Shown: positions 35,979 through 45,173, counted from the first letter of the stretch. The stretch: DNA of 64,000 nt from Edaphobacter sp. 12200R-103 (GCF_010093025.1 NZ_CP048114.1:558001-622000); one strand, 5' to 3'. Numbers and translations are program-made. The notes: generated by a model from the sequence alone, not told the origin.

Positions 35979-36276
35979 TTCAAAACAGCTTAAAGACACA
36001 ACATGAAGCGCACCTTAAGGCGTGCGGAAGACGCAGAGACACGCTGACGAACGTCCTCCCATGGAAAACAGGCCGCGGAGCAGGTTAGGGGGGAGAGATC
36101 GCTGAGATATGGCCAAAAGATAGGTTGCGCGCCCCCGGCCATCCCCCACAAAATAGCTGTACTAGTGATGACTGGCTCTGTTTCCCGAAATCGTTGGCTC
36201 TGGAAGATGAAAAAATAATCTTCTCTTCAATTTTTTTTCGCGTCTATACAGATAGACTTCATCTAGATTGGCGGCA
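35979..36276. other. Intergenic region, no gene seen
   Basis: 298 bases between divergent hypothetical genes. It holds a T-rich tract (about 36214-36240). It is followed by GTCTAT...ATAGAC inverted around ACAG (36242-36257), possibly an operator for the gene at 36277. No other structure was found. Confidence 0.35.
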
Positions 36277-36702
36277 ATGCGACGCAAACCCATCTCGCAC
36301 CGGATTCTACTAGGCGTTATCTTTGCCGGGTTGAACCTTCTCTGCTTTATGGGAGCGCTGCACGGCCACCGGATGGTGCAGCGCACGCGCATCAACTACT
36401 CTCATGTTCCCGCACTGGGGACGCGCCGGTCCCGTATAGGAGCCATGGCGTCGGTCGATGCCGCTGTGGAGCACGTAGTTGTAGTTCATCTTTCGGCGAA
36501 TCAGGCGATTAGTCTTTCGCAGGCAGGATTGTCCTTGCCTCCCCATGGATTATCCCTGCCTCCTCATGCTGCTCTTGCGCCTGTACGGTTGATGCTTCCG
36601 CTTCCCGATGATCCTATCGAGTTGCTGGCACAGGAGAATGTGCTGGCGCTTGGCAGCGCCCCTCGCGCTCCCGGACTCGGCCGGGCTCCTCCAACTGCAT
36701 AA
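36277..36702 (+). CDS. Small membrane-anchored protein with SLPPH repeat, unknown
   Basis: 141 residues from ATG 36277; a TTG three codons earlier is possible. Residues about 10-28 form a membrane helix (ILLGVIFAGLNLLCFMGAL), preceded by basic residues. Then comes a proline-rich region with a tandem phrase LSLPPHG-LSLPPHA near 85-100. The tail is rich in Ala and Pro. No family recognised. No ribosome site precedes the start, and low-complexity composition weakens the case, so it could be spurious. Confidence 0.45.
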   Translation: MRRKPISHRILLGVIFAGLNLLCFMGALHGHRMVQRTRINYSHVPALGTRRSRIGAMASVDAAVEHVVVVHLSANQAISLSQAGLSLPPHGLSLPPHAALAPVRLMLPLPDDPIELLAQENVLALGSAPRAPGLGRAPPTA

Positions 36703-36804
36703 TCTCTCTCGCACAACTTAGCCAGACGCTTCTTATCTGGTCGAAGTTCACCGCGATTTCAAGGGTGTTTGCGCTTTCTGCCGCAACTGCCCGAGGAGAG
36801 GTGT

Positions 36805-37482
36805 ATGCAGCAATTAATCGATGGTTATGCGAAGTTCCGTTCGAATGTCTTTCCCCTGCAATCTGCACTGTTTGAGAAGCTGGCCACAGGACAGCAGCCG
36901 CAGGCGCTCTTTATCTGCTGCTCGGACTCCCGAGTCGTTCCCGAAGTGGTCATGCAGTGCGAACCCGGAACGTTGTTCCCGTCCCGTAGTGTAGGGAACC
37001 TGGTTCCCCCGCCAACTGAAACCGCAAGCGGCGTCGCCGCCACGATTGAATACGCGATTCGCGTTCTTCGTATCCCGGATGTCATCGTCTGCGGTCACTC
37101 CGACTGCGGAGCAATGAAAGGCATCCTCGAGAGCGAAAATATCGAGTCACTTCCAGCCGTTCGCTCTTACCTCGAGTACGCGGGCCCGTCGTCCAGATGG
37201 CTTACGCGGCTCTTGAAAGACTCCAACTCCTTCTCTTTCGAGCAGCGACTCAAGCTGCTGACAGAGGCAAACGTTATTGCACAGATGCACAATCTGCGGA
37301 ACCATCCCGCGGTCCATGACGCGCTCAACGACAATACTGTCCGCATCCATGGCTGGCTCTATGAGATCGGGACAGGCGCCATTCAGCAGTTCGATGTGGA
37401 GCAGGGTCGCTTCCGTCCGCTGCTGGCCGAGGAGCAGACCGCTGCTGCAGCTGCCCCTGATCGCGAACGCAGGATTGCATAA
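36805..37482 (+). CDS. Beta-class carbonic anhydrase
   Basis: 225 residues from ATG 36805, with GAGGAGAGGTG upstream. The zinc ligands and catalytic dyad are visible: CCSDSRV (Cys, Asp-Arg pair) near 45, and CGHSDCGAMKGIL (His and Cys) near 103-110. The usual RNAGN strand reads RSVGN here. It interconverts CO2 and bicarbonate in the cytosol. Eleven bases downstream begins a SulP transporter; adjacent CA and SulP genes are a known arrangement for bicarbonate uptake and equilibration. Confidence 0.95.
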   Translation: MQQLIDGYAKFRSNVFPLQSALFEKLATGQQPQALFICCSDSRVVPEVVMQCEPGTLFPSRSVGNLVPPPTETASGVAATIEYAIRVLRIPDVIVCGHSDCGAMKGILESENIESLPAVRSYLEYAGPSSRWLTRLLKDSNSFSFEQRLKLLTEANVIAQMHNLRNHPAVHDALNDNTVRIHGWLYEIGTGAIQQFDVEQGRFRPLLAEEQTAAAAAPDRERRIA

Positions 37483-37492
37483 GGAGAAAATC

Positions 37493-39043
37493 ATGTCGAC
37501 CACACGTCATCACATTCGGTCAGAAACGAATGCAGAGAATAATGCGGCTTTCGGGCGCGATTTTTCCGCATCGCTCGTCGTTTTTCTAGTCGCCCTGCCG
37601 CTTTGCATGGGAATCGCTCTGGCCTCGGGAATGCCCCCCGCCGCAGGCCTGGTAACGGGAATGATTGGGGGCCTGGTAGTAGGGTTCCTCGCCGGACAAC
37701 CTTTGCAGGTCAGTGGCCCCGCCGCAGGCCTCGCGGTCATCGTATTTGAATTGGTGCGGGAGCATGGGATTGCCGTGTTGGGTCCGCTGCTGATGATTGC
37801 GGGAGCAGTGCAGCTGGCGGCAGGTTTGCTGAAAACGGGCCGCTACTTCCGAGCCATCTCTCCTGAGGTCATTCACGGCATGCTGGCAGGTATCGGCGTG
37901 CTGATCGTCATTCAGCAGTTTTACGTGGTTCTCGATCGTTCGCCCCGGCACAACGGGCCGGAGAACATCATGGGGATGTGGGACGCTATATTTGGCGGTC
38001 TCTTTCCCCTGAATGGAAGCAGGGAAGAGGCCGCAGCCCTTGTCGGTGTGACCACAATGGCGGTCATGATCCTTTGGGAGAGGTTCCGCCCCGTCAGGCT
38101 GAAGCTGGTTCCGGGAGCGCTGCTGGGGATTGCCTCGGCGACCGCGCTGGCCCAGTTTCTTCACCTCGGGGTCAACCGCATCAAGGTTCCCGACAATCTG
38201 CTCCAGATGATCTCGCTTCCCAATCTCAGTTCTCTTCATGGAATGACGCTCTCCTCGATTGTCGGCACGGCTTTCGCTCTCGCCTTCATCGCGAGTGCAG
38301 AGACCCTGCTGTCCGCCGCGGCGGTCGAACAGATGCAGAACCGCTGCAAGACCAACTATGACCGCGAATTGGCGGCCCAGGGAGTCGGCAATCTGCTCTG
38401 TGGTTTCGTCGGTGCGTTGCCGATGACCGGCGTTATCGTACGCAGCTCGACCAACGTGCAGGCGGGAGCGCAGTCGCGCCGCTCAGCGATTCTGCATGGT
38501 GTCTGGATGCTGGCCTCGGTCGTCGTGTTTGCATCCGTCCTGCGCCTCATCCCTACAGCCAGCCTGGCGGCTGTGCTGATCTTCGTCGGCATCAGGTTGG
38601 TAAAGCCTGCAGAGGTCAGAAAGCTGGCGCGCTTTGGACGAGTCCCCGTGCTGATCTACTTCGCTTCCATGCTGACGATCGTCTGCACGGACCTGTTGAC
38701 CGGCGTGATCGTGGGCGTGTCCTTGTCGCTGCTTCGCCTGCTCTATACGGTTGCGCATCTTGAAACGCGGATCGAGGACCAGAACGGAGAGACGCATGTT
38801 CATCTCTCCGGCATTGGCACCTTCGTCTCCATCCCCAGGATCACTCGCGCTTTGGACCAGATCAAGCCGGACACCCCCATGGTGCATGTCCATTGCGGTG
38901 AGCTCCGCTACATCGATCATGCCTGTATCGAGGTGATCGAGAGTTGGACCGAGCGCCTGGAGCAGAACGGACAAGCCGTCAACATCGAGATGGAGAAGCT
39001 CCATCTACGATATCGAGCTCGCGTAAGCGAGACGCTGAGCTGA
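37493..39043 (+). CDS. SulP family anion (bicarbonate/sulfate) transporter with STAS domain
   Basis: 516 residues from ATG 37493, with AAGGAGAAAATC upstream. The transporter core has about 11-14 helices with SulP phrases ASLVVFLVALPLCMGIALAS, GLVVGFLAGQPLQVSGPAAG and IASAETLLSAAAVEQM. C-terminal residues from about 440 form a STAS domain (ETHVHLSGIGTFVSIPRI, LRYIDHACIEVIESW). Genetic linkage to the carbonic anhydrase suggests bicarbonate rather than sulfate as substrate, by analogy with BicA. A strong terminator follows at 39063-39101. Confidence 0.93.
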   Translation: MSTTRHHIRSETNAENNAAFGRDFSASLVVFLVALPLCMGIALASGMPPAAGLVTGMIGGLVVGFLAGQPLQVSGPAAGLAVIVFELVREHGIAVLGPLLMIAGAVQLAAGLLKTGRYFRAISPEVIHGMLAGIGVLIVIQQFYVVLDRSPRHNGPENIMGMWDAIFGGLFPLNGSREEAAALVGVTTMAVMILWERFRPVRLKLVPGALLGIASATALAQFLHLGVNRIKVPDNLLQMISLPNLSSLHGMTLSSIVGTAFALAFIASAETLLSAAAVEQMQNRCKTNYDRELAAQGVGNLLCGFVGALPMTGVIVRSSTNVQAGAQSRRSAILHGVWMLASVVVFASVLRLIPTASLAAVLIFVGIRLVKPAEVRKLARFGRVPVLIYFASMLTIVCTDLLTGVIVGVSLSLLRLLYTVAHLETRIEDQNGETHVHLSGIGTFVSIPRITRALDQIKPDTPMVHVHCGELRYIDHACIEVIESWTERLEQNGQAVNIEMEKLHLRYRARVSETLS

Positions 39044-39062
39044 AAAGTTTGATTTTTCGCAG

Positions 39063-39101
39063 GAGCGGGGCTGCAATCCCGTCGGCCCCGCTCTTTTTTT
39101 T
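39063..39101 (+). terminator. Rho-independent terminator after the SulP gene
   Basis: GAGCGGGGC (39063-39071) pairs with GCCCCGCTC (39085-39093), followed directly by eight Ts (39094-39101). It ends the carbonic anhydrase/SulP operon. Confidence 0.92.
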
Positions 39102-39170
39102 GAGTTTTTGTAAGAGGTTGTACCGAGAAGCAGTTGAACTACAGACGATGCAGTAAAACCCAAGTAAAAA

Positions 39171-39207
39171 GAAAAAAGCGGCGGCCCTCTAAAAGGGGCC
39201 GCCGCTT
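39171..39207 (-). terminator. Rho-independent terminator of the LacD-type aldolase gene
   Basis: AAGCGGCGGCCC (39176-39187) pairs with GGGCCGCCGCTT (39196-39207). On the minus strand it is followed by TTTTCTTTTTAC. It lies 21 bases after the aldolase stop. Confidence 0.88.
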
Positions 39208-39228
39208 TGATTTTGGTTCGTGCCGGCT

Positions 39229-40239
39229 TCAGCCAAGCTCGTCCATGCTCTTGGCGTCGAACTTCTCATACCAGGGGCTGGCCGCCTTCAGAGCGTTATT
39301 GACATTGGTGATGTTCTCTACGCCCTTCGTCTCAAGCCAGTCGCGGAATGCTTTGGATCCCTTGGTGGCAAAGATGGGAATTCCGTCCTTCCAGGTCGCG
39401 CGCCCGCAGAGTACTCCATTGAACTTGGTCCCCGACTCGGCGGCAAGCTCCAGGGTCTCGATAAAGACCGGATTCGAAACACCTGCGGAGAGATAGATGA
39501 ACGGCTTATGTGTCATCGCTTCGGCATCGCGGAAGTGTTGCAGGGCCTCAGCGCGTGTGTAAGCTCTCTCTCCCTTGAACGACCGGGTTCCCTCAACGTA
39601 AGACATCTCGATGGGGACCTCGACCTTGAGGACGTCGACGTTATAGCGAGCCTTTCCGAACTCGGCCATGGAGCCGGAGACGACCTCGGGCTTCTTCTTC
39701 GCATAGGCAAGCGACTTCTCGTCACCACCCTCGGCGTCATAACCCACCGTCTCCAGGAAGAACGGAATGTCATGCGCCAGGCACTCGTCCCCGATACGCT
39801 CAACCCAGGCATGTTTGTGATCGTTGATCGCAGTCTTCTCGTAGGGAGTGTAGTAAAGAAGAATCTTGATGCAGTCAGCGCCCGCCTCTTTCAGACGGCG
39901 TACGCTCCACAGGTCGAGCAGATCGGGCAGGCGTCCTGCGGTGGTAGCGTCGTAGCCAGTCTTCTCGTAGGCGAGAAGGAGGCCCTTGCCGTTCCTCACC
40001 TTGGAGGCAGGCAGACCGTACTCCGGGTCAAGCAGAATGGCCGAGGCGTGGCGAGTAAGGACGTCGGTGACATCGACCTTGAACTCTTCGAGATCCTGAG
40101 CGTTCGCGGCTGCTCCCCGCTCCTTGGCCAATGACTTTTGGAGGGAGCCGCGCTGGTCCATGGCGGCGGCGGCGATAACGCCACGAGCGTCGGATACGGC
40201 TTTCAGTCCGGCAAGTTTCCCTGGGGTCAGCTTCGACAT
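39229..40239 (-). CDS. lacD: Tagatose-1,6-bisphosphate aldolase (LacD-like)
   Basis: 336 residues. LacD-family segments are in order: AAAAMDQRGSLQKSLA, ILLDPEYGLPASK, ADCIKILLYYTPYEK (Schiff-base-type lysine region), FFLETVGYDAEGGDE, NVDVLKVEVPIEMSYVEG and PFIYLSAGVSNPVFIETL. It is a class I aldolase that cleaves tagatose-1,6-bisphosphate (often also fructose-1,6-bisphosphate) to DHAP and glyceraldehyde-3-phosphate. No lacA/B/C partners are nearby, so it may serve as the general glycolytic aldolase. ATG 40239 has AGGAG upstream. The symbol is by homology; relaxed specificity is likely. Confidence 0.9.
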   Translation of the reverse strand: MSKLTPGKLAGLKAVSDARGVIAAAAMDQRGSLQKSLAKERGAAANAQDLEEFKVDVTDVLTRHASAILLDPEYGLPASKVRNGKGLLLAYEKTGYDATTAGRLPDLLDLWSVRRLKEAGADCIKILLYYTPYEKTAINDHKHAWVERIGDECLAHDIPFFLETVGYDAEGGDEKSLAYAKKKPEVVSGSMAEFGKARYNVDVLKVEVPIEMSYVEGTRSFKGERAYTRAEALQHFRDAEAMTHKPFIYLSAGVSNPVFIETLELAAESGTKFNGVLCGRATWKDGIPIFATKGSKAFRDWLETKGVENITNVNNALKAASPWYEKFDAKSMDELG

Positions 40240-40347
40240 TTGTGCTTATTCTCCTGAGGTTTAATCTTTGTTGGGCCATTTTACACACCGGATGAGAACT
40301 CTGGCCGAATGTCTCTGCAGAGTCGCCTCCCCGTCGATTTTTATGCA

Positions 40348-40372
40348 AAATCTTTTAAAGCTAAAAAGATTT
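40348..40372. other. AT-rich hairpin between two minus-strand genes
   Basis: AAATCTTTT (40348-40356) is perfectly inverted at 40364-40372 (AAAAGATTT) with a seven-base loop. It lies 34 bases past the stop of the NTF2-like gene and upstream of the aldolase promoter. It could be a weak terminator or an operator. Confidence 0.4.
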
Positions 40373-40406
40373 CAGAGGCGAACTTCCAGGAAGAGACGGC
40401 CTTTCT

Positions 40407-40838
40407 TTAACTCTCTCCAGACTCCGGCAGTGGGGCACCCTCGACCAGTGTGCCCTGGTGAAAGAGAATCTTCCATCCCTCCACCGTCTTCTTCCAGAGC
40501 GTCGTGCGGCGGCTGATGCGCGGAGCATCCGTGATCTCCTGCCGAAGCACGTAAGAGAGCAGCCAGGTATCCGCACTGACGCGCAGGAGGTGGAACTCTG
40601 AGGTTCGAAAATGGTCCGGTTGAGGTTCGGGCGTGCTAAAACGTGCTTCAAGTGTCCGGATGATAAAGTCGCGGGAGTAGAGACGGCCTGAGACTCCGAT
40701 CTCAAAGAACTCAGGGGCCATCATGGAATCAATGTCTGCGTGCGTCGGCAAGCGGCCCGAAAGACCTTCGAACCGGTGAAAGATTGGTTCGAGCGAGATG
40801 AGCTGAGAGAGGATATCGGCATCGATCTCTGCATGCAT
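40407..40838 (-). CDS. NTF2-like (DUF4440) protein
   Basis: 143 residues from ATG 40838 (MHAEIDADILSQLISLEP); longer frames overlap the divergent gene and have no support. The cone-shaped NTF2/SnoaL fold of DUF4440 is indicated by HADIDSMMAPEFFEIGVSG, YSRDFIIRTLEARFS, LRVSADTWLLSYVLRQ and SRRTTLWKKTVEGWKILFHQG. Such proteins are small cytosolic ligand-binding or catalytic scaffolds with no fixed reaction. It is divergent from the exported protein at 40890, with only 51 bases between, so the two share a compact promoter region. Confidence 0.85.
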   Translation of the reverse strand: MHAEIDADILSQLISLEPIFHRFEGLSGRLPTHADIDSMMAPEFFEIGVSGRLYSRDFIIRTLEARFSTPEPQPDHFRTSEFHLLRVSADTWLLSYVLRQEITDAPRISRRTTLWKKTVEGWKILFHQGTLVEGAPLPESGES

Positions 40839-40889
40839 AGATGGGATGATACCTGTGGGACAGGTTTTCAGGCTTTCCAATGGGGGACC

Positions 40890-41612
40890 ATGACGATGAA
40901 GAACAGATGGAAGAGGATTGGGATGGCGGCGCTGACCGCAGCAACTGGGACGGTCGTCTGCTACGCCCAGGATGCGCCCGCACATCCCAGGCAGGCAGTG
41001 CCCACCAGCCTGGTGGTTCATGGCTATGATGGACAGGTCCCGGTGATCCAGCGCAACGGTCACGCCTACGTTGAGGTGGAAGGTCTTGCTCGTATTACGG
41101 AATCCAGCCTGAGCTTTCAGGGAAGTCGCATCGTCCTGACCCTGCCGCAGACGGTTCCTCCCGGCGTTGCGCCCACCTCCCCGGCGACGCCCCCAGTGCC
41201 GGCGCAGGAGGAGAAGGGGTACTCACGCGAGTTCCTGCGGGCCGCAGTCGAGGAGATGAGCGTCATCCGCGAGTGGAGAAGCGCAATCGAGAATGCCATT
41301 CGCACCAATAATCCCGTGGAACAGAGCTGGGTATCGAACTACCGGACCATCGCGGACACCAGGATGGAGATGGCTTCTGCCTCCACGACGACCGATGCCG
41401 ACCGGCAGGCGCTTGCTCTGCTGCAGAATGCCAAGGGGATGATCCAGCAGTTGAGCGACCGCTTCCTGTCCATGCGATCGAACCTGAGCTATGTCTCTCC
41501 GGATTCCCTCGCCAATGACCCGCTGGATAAGAAGATTCTCGCCTGCGCTCAGGGAGTAGCCGGGCAGGCTGTTCCCGGAGGACAGTTCCAGGACGTAAGC
41601 GCCTGCCATTGA
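40890..41612 (+). CDS. Exported protein with copper-amine-oxidase-N-like stalk domain
   Basis: 240 residues from ATG 40890; an open frame upstream lacks a ribosome site. Signal peptide: KRIGMAALTAATGTVVCYAQ, cleavage near 27. Residues about 35-85 (LVVHGYDGQVPVIQRNGHAY, VEVEGLARITESSLSFQ) resemble the small beta module found at the N-terminus of copper amine oxidases and other wall-associated proteins. A proline-rich linker (PPGVAPTSPATPPVPAQ) follows, then a helical C-terminal half (REFLRAAVEEMSVIREWRSAI). Function unknown; probably periplasmic or surface structural. Confidence 0.78.
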   Translation: MTMKNRWKRIGMAALTAATGTVVCYAQDAPAHPRQAVPTSLVVHGYDGQVPVIQRNGHAYVEVEGLARITESSLSFQGSRIVLTLPQTVPPGVAPTSPATPPVPAQEEKGYSREFLRAAVEEMSVIREWRSAIENAIRTNNPVEQSWVSNYRTIADTRMEMASASTTTDADRQALALLQNAKGMIQQLSDRFLSMRSNLSYVSPDSLANDPLDKKILACAQGVAGQAVPGGQFQDVSACH

Positions 41613-41701
41613 GGAGGTGACCGTCTTTTACCGTATCGACGAGGCACGAAGCGGTAATGCGACGAGAAAAACGCAGTCGCGATGACACTTCTAACTGTGG
41701 G

Positions 41702-42463
41702 TTACCGGATCGGTTTGAAGGTGCGGTTCCATCGGGTTTCATCGAAGAGATGAAGTGTCTGGTGGAGGGCGAAGGTGGAGCAATCGGAGAGGGAAGTTTT
41801 GTATTCCTGGTCTTCGGGGGTTTTGAAGGACCAGTAGATGAAGAGGGGGCGCCCGATGAGGTTGGCGCGGGGCACGAGCCCCCAGTAACGGCTGTCGTAG
41901 CTGTTGGTGCGGTTGTCGCCCATCATGAAGTAATAGCCGGGAGGGATGATGAGGTCTTCTCCCTGAATGTGGGTGGGGAGATCGACGGACCAGGAGGCGA
42001 GGACGTCGCGGCCCTGGTCGGCGGGGATGGCGGGGAACTCGTCGTTGTAGGGATCGTAGTTGGCCGCGGTGGGTTGGGCGGCGTAGGGCTCGTGCAGGAC
42101 AATGCCGTTGCGATAGACGATGCCGTGGCGAAGGTGGATGCGATCGCCGGGAAGTCCGATGACCCGCTTGACGAGGATGTCGTGGTTGCCGCTGGCGTTG
42201 GGCGCGGGCCGCCAGAAGACGATGGGCTCATCGTGATGGAGTTGGCCGTAGGGAAGAAATCCAGCGAGAGGGGAAGAGGGCGCGAGGGAGACGCGCTCAA
42301 CGAGGACGTGATCGCCGACCAGAAGGGTGCTCGCCATGGAAGCGGAGGGGATGGCGAAGTTCTGGAAGAGGAAGGTCATGATGAAGAAGGCGACGGCGAA
42401 GGTCGAGGAGAACGAGGCCAGATCCTGAAGCCGGGTGGTGGGCTTTTCTTTTGGGTTCTTCAT
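41702..42463 (-). CDS. lepB: Signal peptidase I
   Basis: 253 residues from ATG 42463; a TTG directly upstream is possible. There is one N-terminal membrane helix (TFAVAFFIMTFLFQNFAI). The catalytic serine is S42 in PSASMAS and the general-base lysine K99 is in VKRVIGLPGDRI. Box E is the YYFMMGDNRTNSYDSRYWG region. The usual PSxSMxPT reads PSASMAST here. It removes signal peptides from Sec-exported proteins at the periplasmic face, so it serves the many exported products in this window. It reads in the same direction as rph, 23 bases beyond its stop. Confidence 0.95.
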   Translation of the reverse strand: MKNPKEKPTTRLQDLASFSSTFAVAFFIMTFLFQNFAIPSASMASTLLVGDHVLVERVSLAPSSPLAGFLPYGQLHHDEPIVFWRPAPNASGNHDILVKRVIGLPGDRIHLRHGIVYRNGIVLHEPYAAQPTAANYDPYNDEFPAIPADQGRDVLASWSVDLPTHIQGEDLIIPPGYYFMMGDNRTNSYDSRYWGLVPRANLIGRPLFIYWSFKTPEDQEYKTSLSDCSTFALHQTLHLFDETRWNRTFKPIR

Positions 42464-42486
42464 CAATGGGGATCCTCTTGCAAGAT

Positions 42487-43233
42487 TTAGAGGGCGGTGG
42501 CGAGGGCGGCCTTCTGGGCGGCGAGGAGCTCGCGGATGCCCTTTTCACCATAGTCGAGCATCTCGTTGAGCTGCTGACGCGAGTAGGAGTCTTTCTCGGC
42601 GGTGGCCTGGGTCTCGACGAGGCCGCCGTCGGCGAGCATGACGACGTTCATGTCGACGATCGCGCGCGAGTCCTCCTCGTAACAAAGGTCGAGCAGAACA
42701 TTGCCATCGACGATGCCGACAGAGGTTGCTGCAACCATCTGGCGAAGCGGAGAGGCCTTGAGCGTTCCGGCTGCGACCAGCTTCTCAAGCGCGATCGCCA
42801 GGGCGACACAGGCACCGGTAATAGCTGCGGTACGGGTTCCTCCATCCGCCTGCAGAACGTCGCAATCCAGGATGATCGTCCGCTCTCCCAGTGCCTTCAT
42901 ATCGACCACCGAGCGCAGGCTGCGGCCTATCAGCCGCTGAATCTCATGGGTTCTCCCGCCGATCTTTCCCCGCTCGGCCTCGCGAGCCGTGCGGGTCAGG
43001 GTGGCACGGGGCAGCATGCCGTATTCGGCTGTCACCCAGCCGCGGCCGGAGTTGCGCAGCCATGCAGGGACACCCTGCTCGACCGAAGCGTTACATAGGA
43101 CGCGGGTGTTTCCCGCTTCGATCAGGACAGAGCCCTCGGCCATGGCGACAAAGCCTGGAGTGAGGCGGATGGTTCGCAGGGAATCGGCAGGCCGGGCATC
43201 GGGACGAAAGAGTTCAGGTGGTGCAGCAGGCAT
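42487..43233 (-). CDS. rph: Ribonuclease PH
   Basis: 248 residues, as expected. Rph marks are present: [78 protein letters not shown] and [22 protein letters not shown]. It is a phosphorolytic 3'-5' exoribonuclease that trims tRNA 3' ends. The ATG at 43233 is preceded by a perfect TATAAT only six bases upstream and by no ribosome site, implying a leaderless message. lepB follows. Confidence 0.97.
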   Translation of the reverse strand: MPAAPPELFRPDARPADSLRTIRLTPGFVAMAEGSVLIEAGNTRVLCNASVEQGVPAWLRNSGRGWVTAEYGMLPRATLTRTAREAERGKIGGRTHEIQRLIGRSLRSVVDMKALGERTIILDCDVLQADGGTRTAAITGACVALAIALEKLVAAGTLKASPLRQMVAATSVGIVDGNVLLDLCYEEDSRAIVDMNVVMLADGGLVETQATAEKDSYSRQQLNEMLDYGEKGIRELLAAQKAALATAL

Positions 43234-43239
43234 TCCGCG

Positions 43240-43245
43240 ATTATA
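43240..43245 (-). promoter_or_regulatory. Perfect TATAAT six bases before rph
   Basis: On the minus strand TATAAT occupies 43245-43240 and the ATG begins at 43233, leaving six bases. The predicted transcript starts at the ATG. No -35 consensus at 17-18 bases. Confidence 0.5.
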
Positions 43246-43534
43246 GACGGCCTTCCCGCGGGGCTTCCCGAAACGGGAACCCGGTTCCAGTTCGGGAAGC
43301 CATCAGGCGCCGCTTAAATCAGGGACTTCGTCGGCCTCAAGGGCTCTTATGGCCCATTCTGGGAATATCCAGAAGTTCCGAAGTTGTGTTGTCCTTGACG
43401 GGATATCACGAGCTGTCCAGTGTTGCTCTATGTAGATCAATGACTTAGCTGAATCTTCCCAGTTTGGCACAGCACGTGATTACAGAAGTGCAATCCGTTG
43501 CATATCGCGCTTGAAATTTGAATGGGAGCGAAGA
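43246..43534. promoter_or_regulatory. Intergenic region before the NtrC-type response regulator
   Basis: Nested palindrome: GCTTCCCGAA (43263-43272) is inverted at 43291-43300, with GGAACC (43276-43281) and GGTTCC (43283-43288) inside. Together they form a near-complete stem. A TTGGCAC phrase near 43464 and GTGCAATCCGTTGC near 43489 recall sigma-54 -24/-12 boxes but neither matches both conserved doublets. No gene seen. Confidence 0.4.
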
Positions 43535-45097
43535 ATGACCGTAGCAGAGCAGAGCAGGACCATACGGCAGTCAGAGGTGGAACCGTCCGCAGCAGCGCGG
43601 ACCGCAGTGATCGAAGCGGCGCAGAAGTCGCCCCGAACAGAGGTCGCGGAGGAGAGCGAGGGAGTCAGGATCCAGGGGCTGCATGTCCTGGTGGTCGATG
43701 ACGACGCTGCGGTCCGCCAGACCTGCAGCACTATTGCGGAGAAGATGGGCTGTGCGGTCGTTGGCGCAGGCACAGTCACCCAGGCGAGAAGGGTCCTGAA
43801 GAACAGGAAGGTCGATGTGGTGCTGCTGGATCTGAAGCTCCCCGACGGCGGAGGCCTGGCGCTGCTCGAGCAGGTGAACGCGCTCTATCCGGATACGGCG
43901 GTCGTGGTGATGACGGCCTTTGCCACGGTCTCCTCGGCGGTCGAGGCCATGCGTATCGGAGCGCGAGACTACCTGACCAAGCCGTTCGCGCTTGAGGAGC
44001 TGACGACGGTGCTCGAACGGGCCAGCCAGAGAGTCCAGTTTGACTGTGAGAGCCGTCAGTTGCGGGAGAGGTTGCGGGCGCAGGAAGACACCAACGGCCT
44101 GGTAGGCAAGTCCCCGGAGATGGAAAAGCTCTATCGCATCCTCTCCAAGGTGACGTTTTCGACGCATCCGGTTCTCATTCTGGGCGAGAGTGGGACGGGC
44201 AAGGAGCTGGTCGCGCGAGCCATCCACTTCAACGGCCCCAATGCGCAGAGGCCCTTTCTCCCGGTGGACTGCGGATCGCTGGCCCCTTCGCTCATCGAGA
44301 GCGAGCTGTTTGGCCACGTCAAAGGAGCATTTACCGGAGCCGATCGAGCAAAAGAAGGGCTTCTGACATCGGCCGAGGGCGGCACGGTCTTTCTGGACGA
44401 GATCGGTGAGCTTCCTCTGGATCTGCAGGCCAGGCTGCTGCGCGCCCTCCAGGAAAAAGAGGTGCGTCCTGTTGGCGCGACGCAGGCCAGACCCTTTTCT
44501 GCGCGCGTACTGGCGGCGACCAACCGTGACCTTGCCGGTATGGTCGAGCAGGGCAAGTTCCGCAAGGACCTGTTCTTTCGATTGAACGTGGTCAACCTTC
44601 GGATTCCTCCCCTTCGAGAGCGCAGGGGAGACATTCCTTTGCTGGCGATGCACTTTCTGGAGAGAATGGAGAAGCAGACTGGTACGGAGCGTACGCTTTC
44701 GGACGATTCCCTGCGGCTGATGGCGGACTACGACTGGCCGGGCAACGTGCGCGAGCTGGAAAATGCGATCGAACGCGCCTGCGCTCTTTCGAGCGGTCCG
44801 GTGCTTCATCTCGGCGACATGCCGACGCAGCTTCAGGATCTGAGTATGCATCGGGCCGCTGAGGCTGCGGCTGAGAGCCTGTCGGCTCAGGCGGAGCTGG
44901 ATACAACGGCTTCGCACGGCCCCGGCGAGATCGTCTCTATCGCTGAACTCGAGAAGCAGGCGATCCTCAACACGATCCAGCAGCTCAATGGAGACAAACT
45001 GCTGGCAGCCAGGCTTCTGGGTATTGGCAAGACTACCCTCTACCGCAAGCTGAAGGAGTATGGGATGGTCGATCTGCAGGGGGAATCGACGGATTAG
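43535..45097 (+). CDS. Sigma-54-dependent response regulator (NtrC family)
   Basis: 520 residues from ATG 43535, with GGAGCGAAG upstream. There is a 45-residue polar lead, then a receiver domain (VLVVDDDAAVR, phospho-acceptor D99 in VVLLDLKLPDG, T in VVMTAFAT, K in YLTKPF). The AAA+ domain has Walker A GESGTGKE, intact ELFGHVKGAFTGAD, Walker B GGTVFLDEIGELP, and RKDLFFRLNVVNLRIPPLRE. The C-terminal Fis HTH is KLLAARLLGIGKTTLYRKL. It is a canonical sigma-54 activator, in contrast to the regulator at 4893. No cognate histidine kinase is in the window. Confidence 0.95.
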   Translation: MTVAEQSRTIRQSEVEPSAAARTAVIEAAQKSPRTEVAEESEGVRIQGLHVLVVDDDAAVRQTCSTIAEKMGCAVVGAGTVTQARRVLKNRKVDVVLLDLKLPDGGGLALLEQVNALYPDTAVVVMTAFATVSSAVEAMRIGARDYLTKPFALEELTTVLERASQRVQFDCESRQLRERLRAQEDTNGLVGKSPEMEKLYRILSKVTFSTHPVLILGESGTGKELVARAIHFNGPNAQRPFLPVDCGSLAPSLIESELFGHVKGAFTGADRAKEGLLTSAEGGTVFLDEIGELPLDLQARLLRALQEKEVRPVGATQARPFSARVLAATNRDLAGMVEQGKFRKDLFFRLNVVNLRIPPLRERRGDIPLLAMHFLERMEKQTGTERTLSDDSLRLMADYDWPGNVRELENAIERACALSSGPVLHLGDMPTQLQDLSMHRAAEAAAESLSAQAELDTTASHGPGEIVSIAELEKQAILNTIQQLNGDKLLAARLLGIGKTTLYRKLKEYGMVDLQGESTD

Positions 45098-45173
45098 AGG
45101 CGCTCCGGCGGCTGGCGCGCACCGCTCTCCTCGTTTGCGCTAGGATCGGAGGAGAGTGCGTTGGAGGGAGTAC

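Noticed and set aside
41657..42490. 277-residue plus-strand frame
   Set aside because: Shadow of lepB; composition is extremely Gly/Glu/Val-rich with no motif.
43461..43505. Possible sigma-54 promoter before the response regulator
   Set aside because: Neither candidate matches both the GG (-24) and GC (-12) doublets at the right spacing.
43571..44917. 448-residue minus-strand open frame
   Set aside because: Antisense to the NtrC-type response regulator; its sequence is rich in basic and Gln runs typical of shadow frames.
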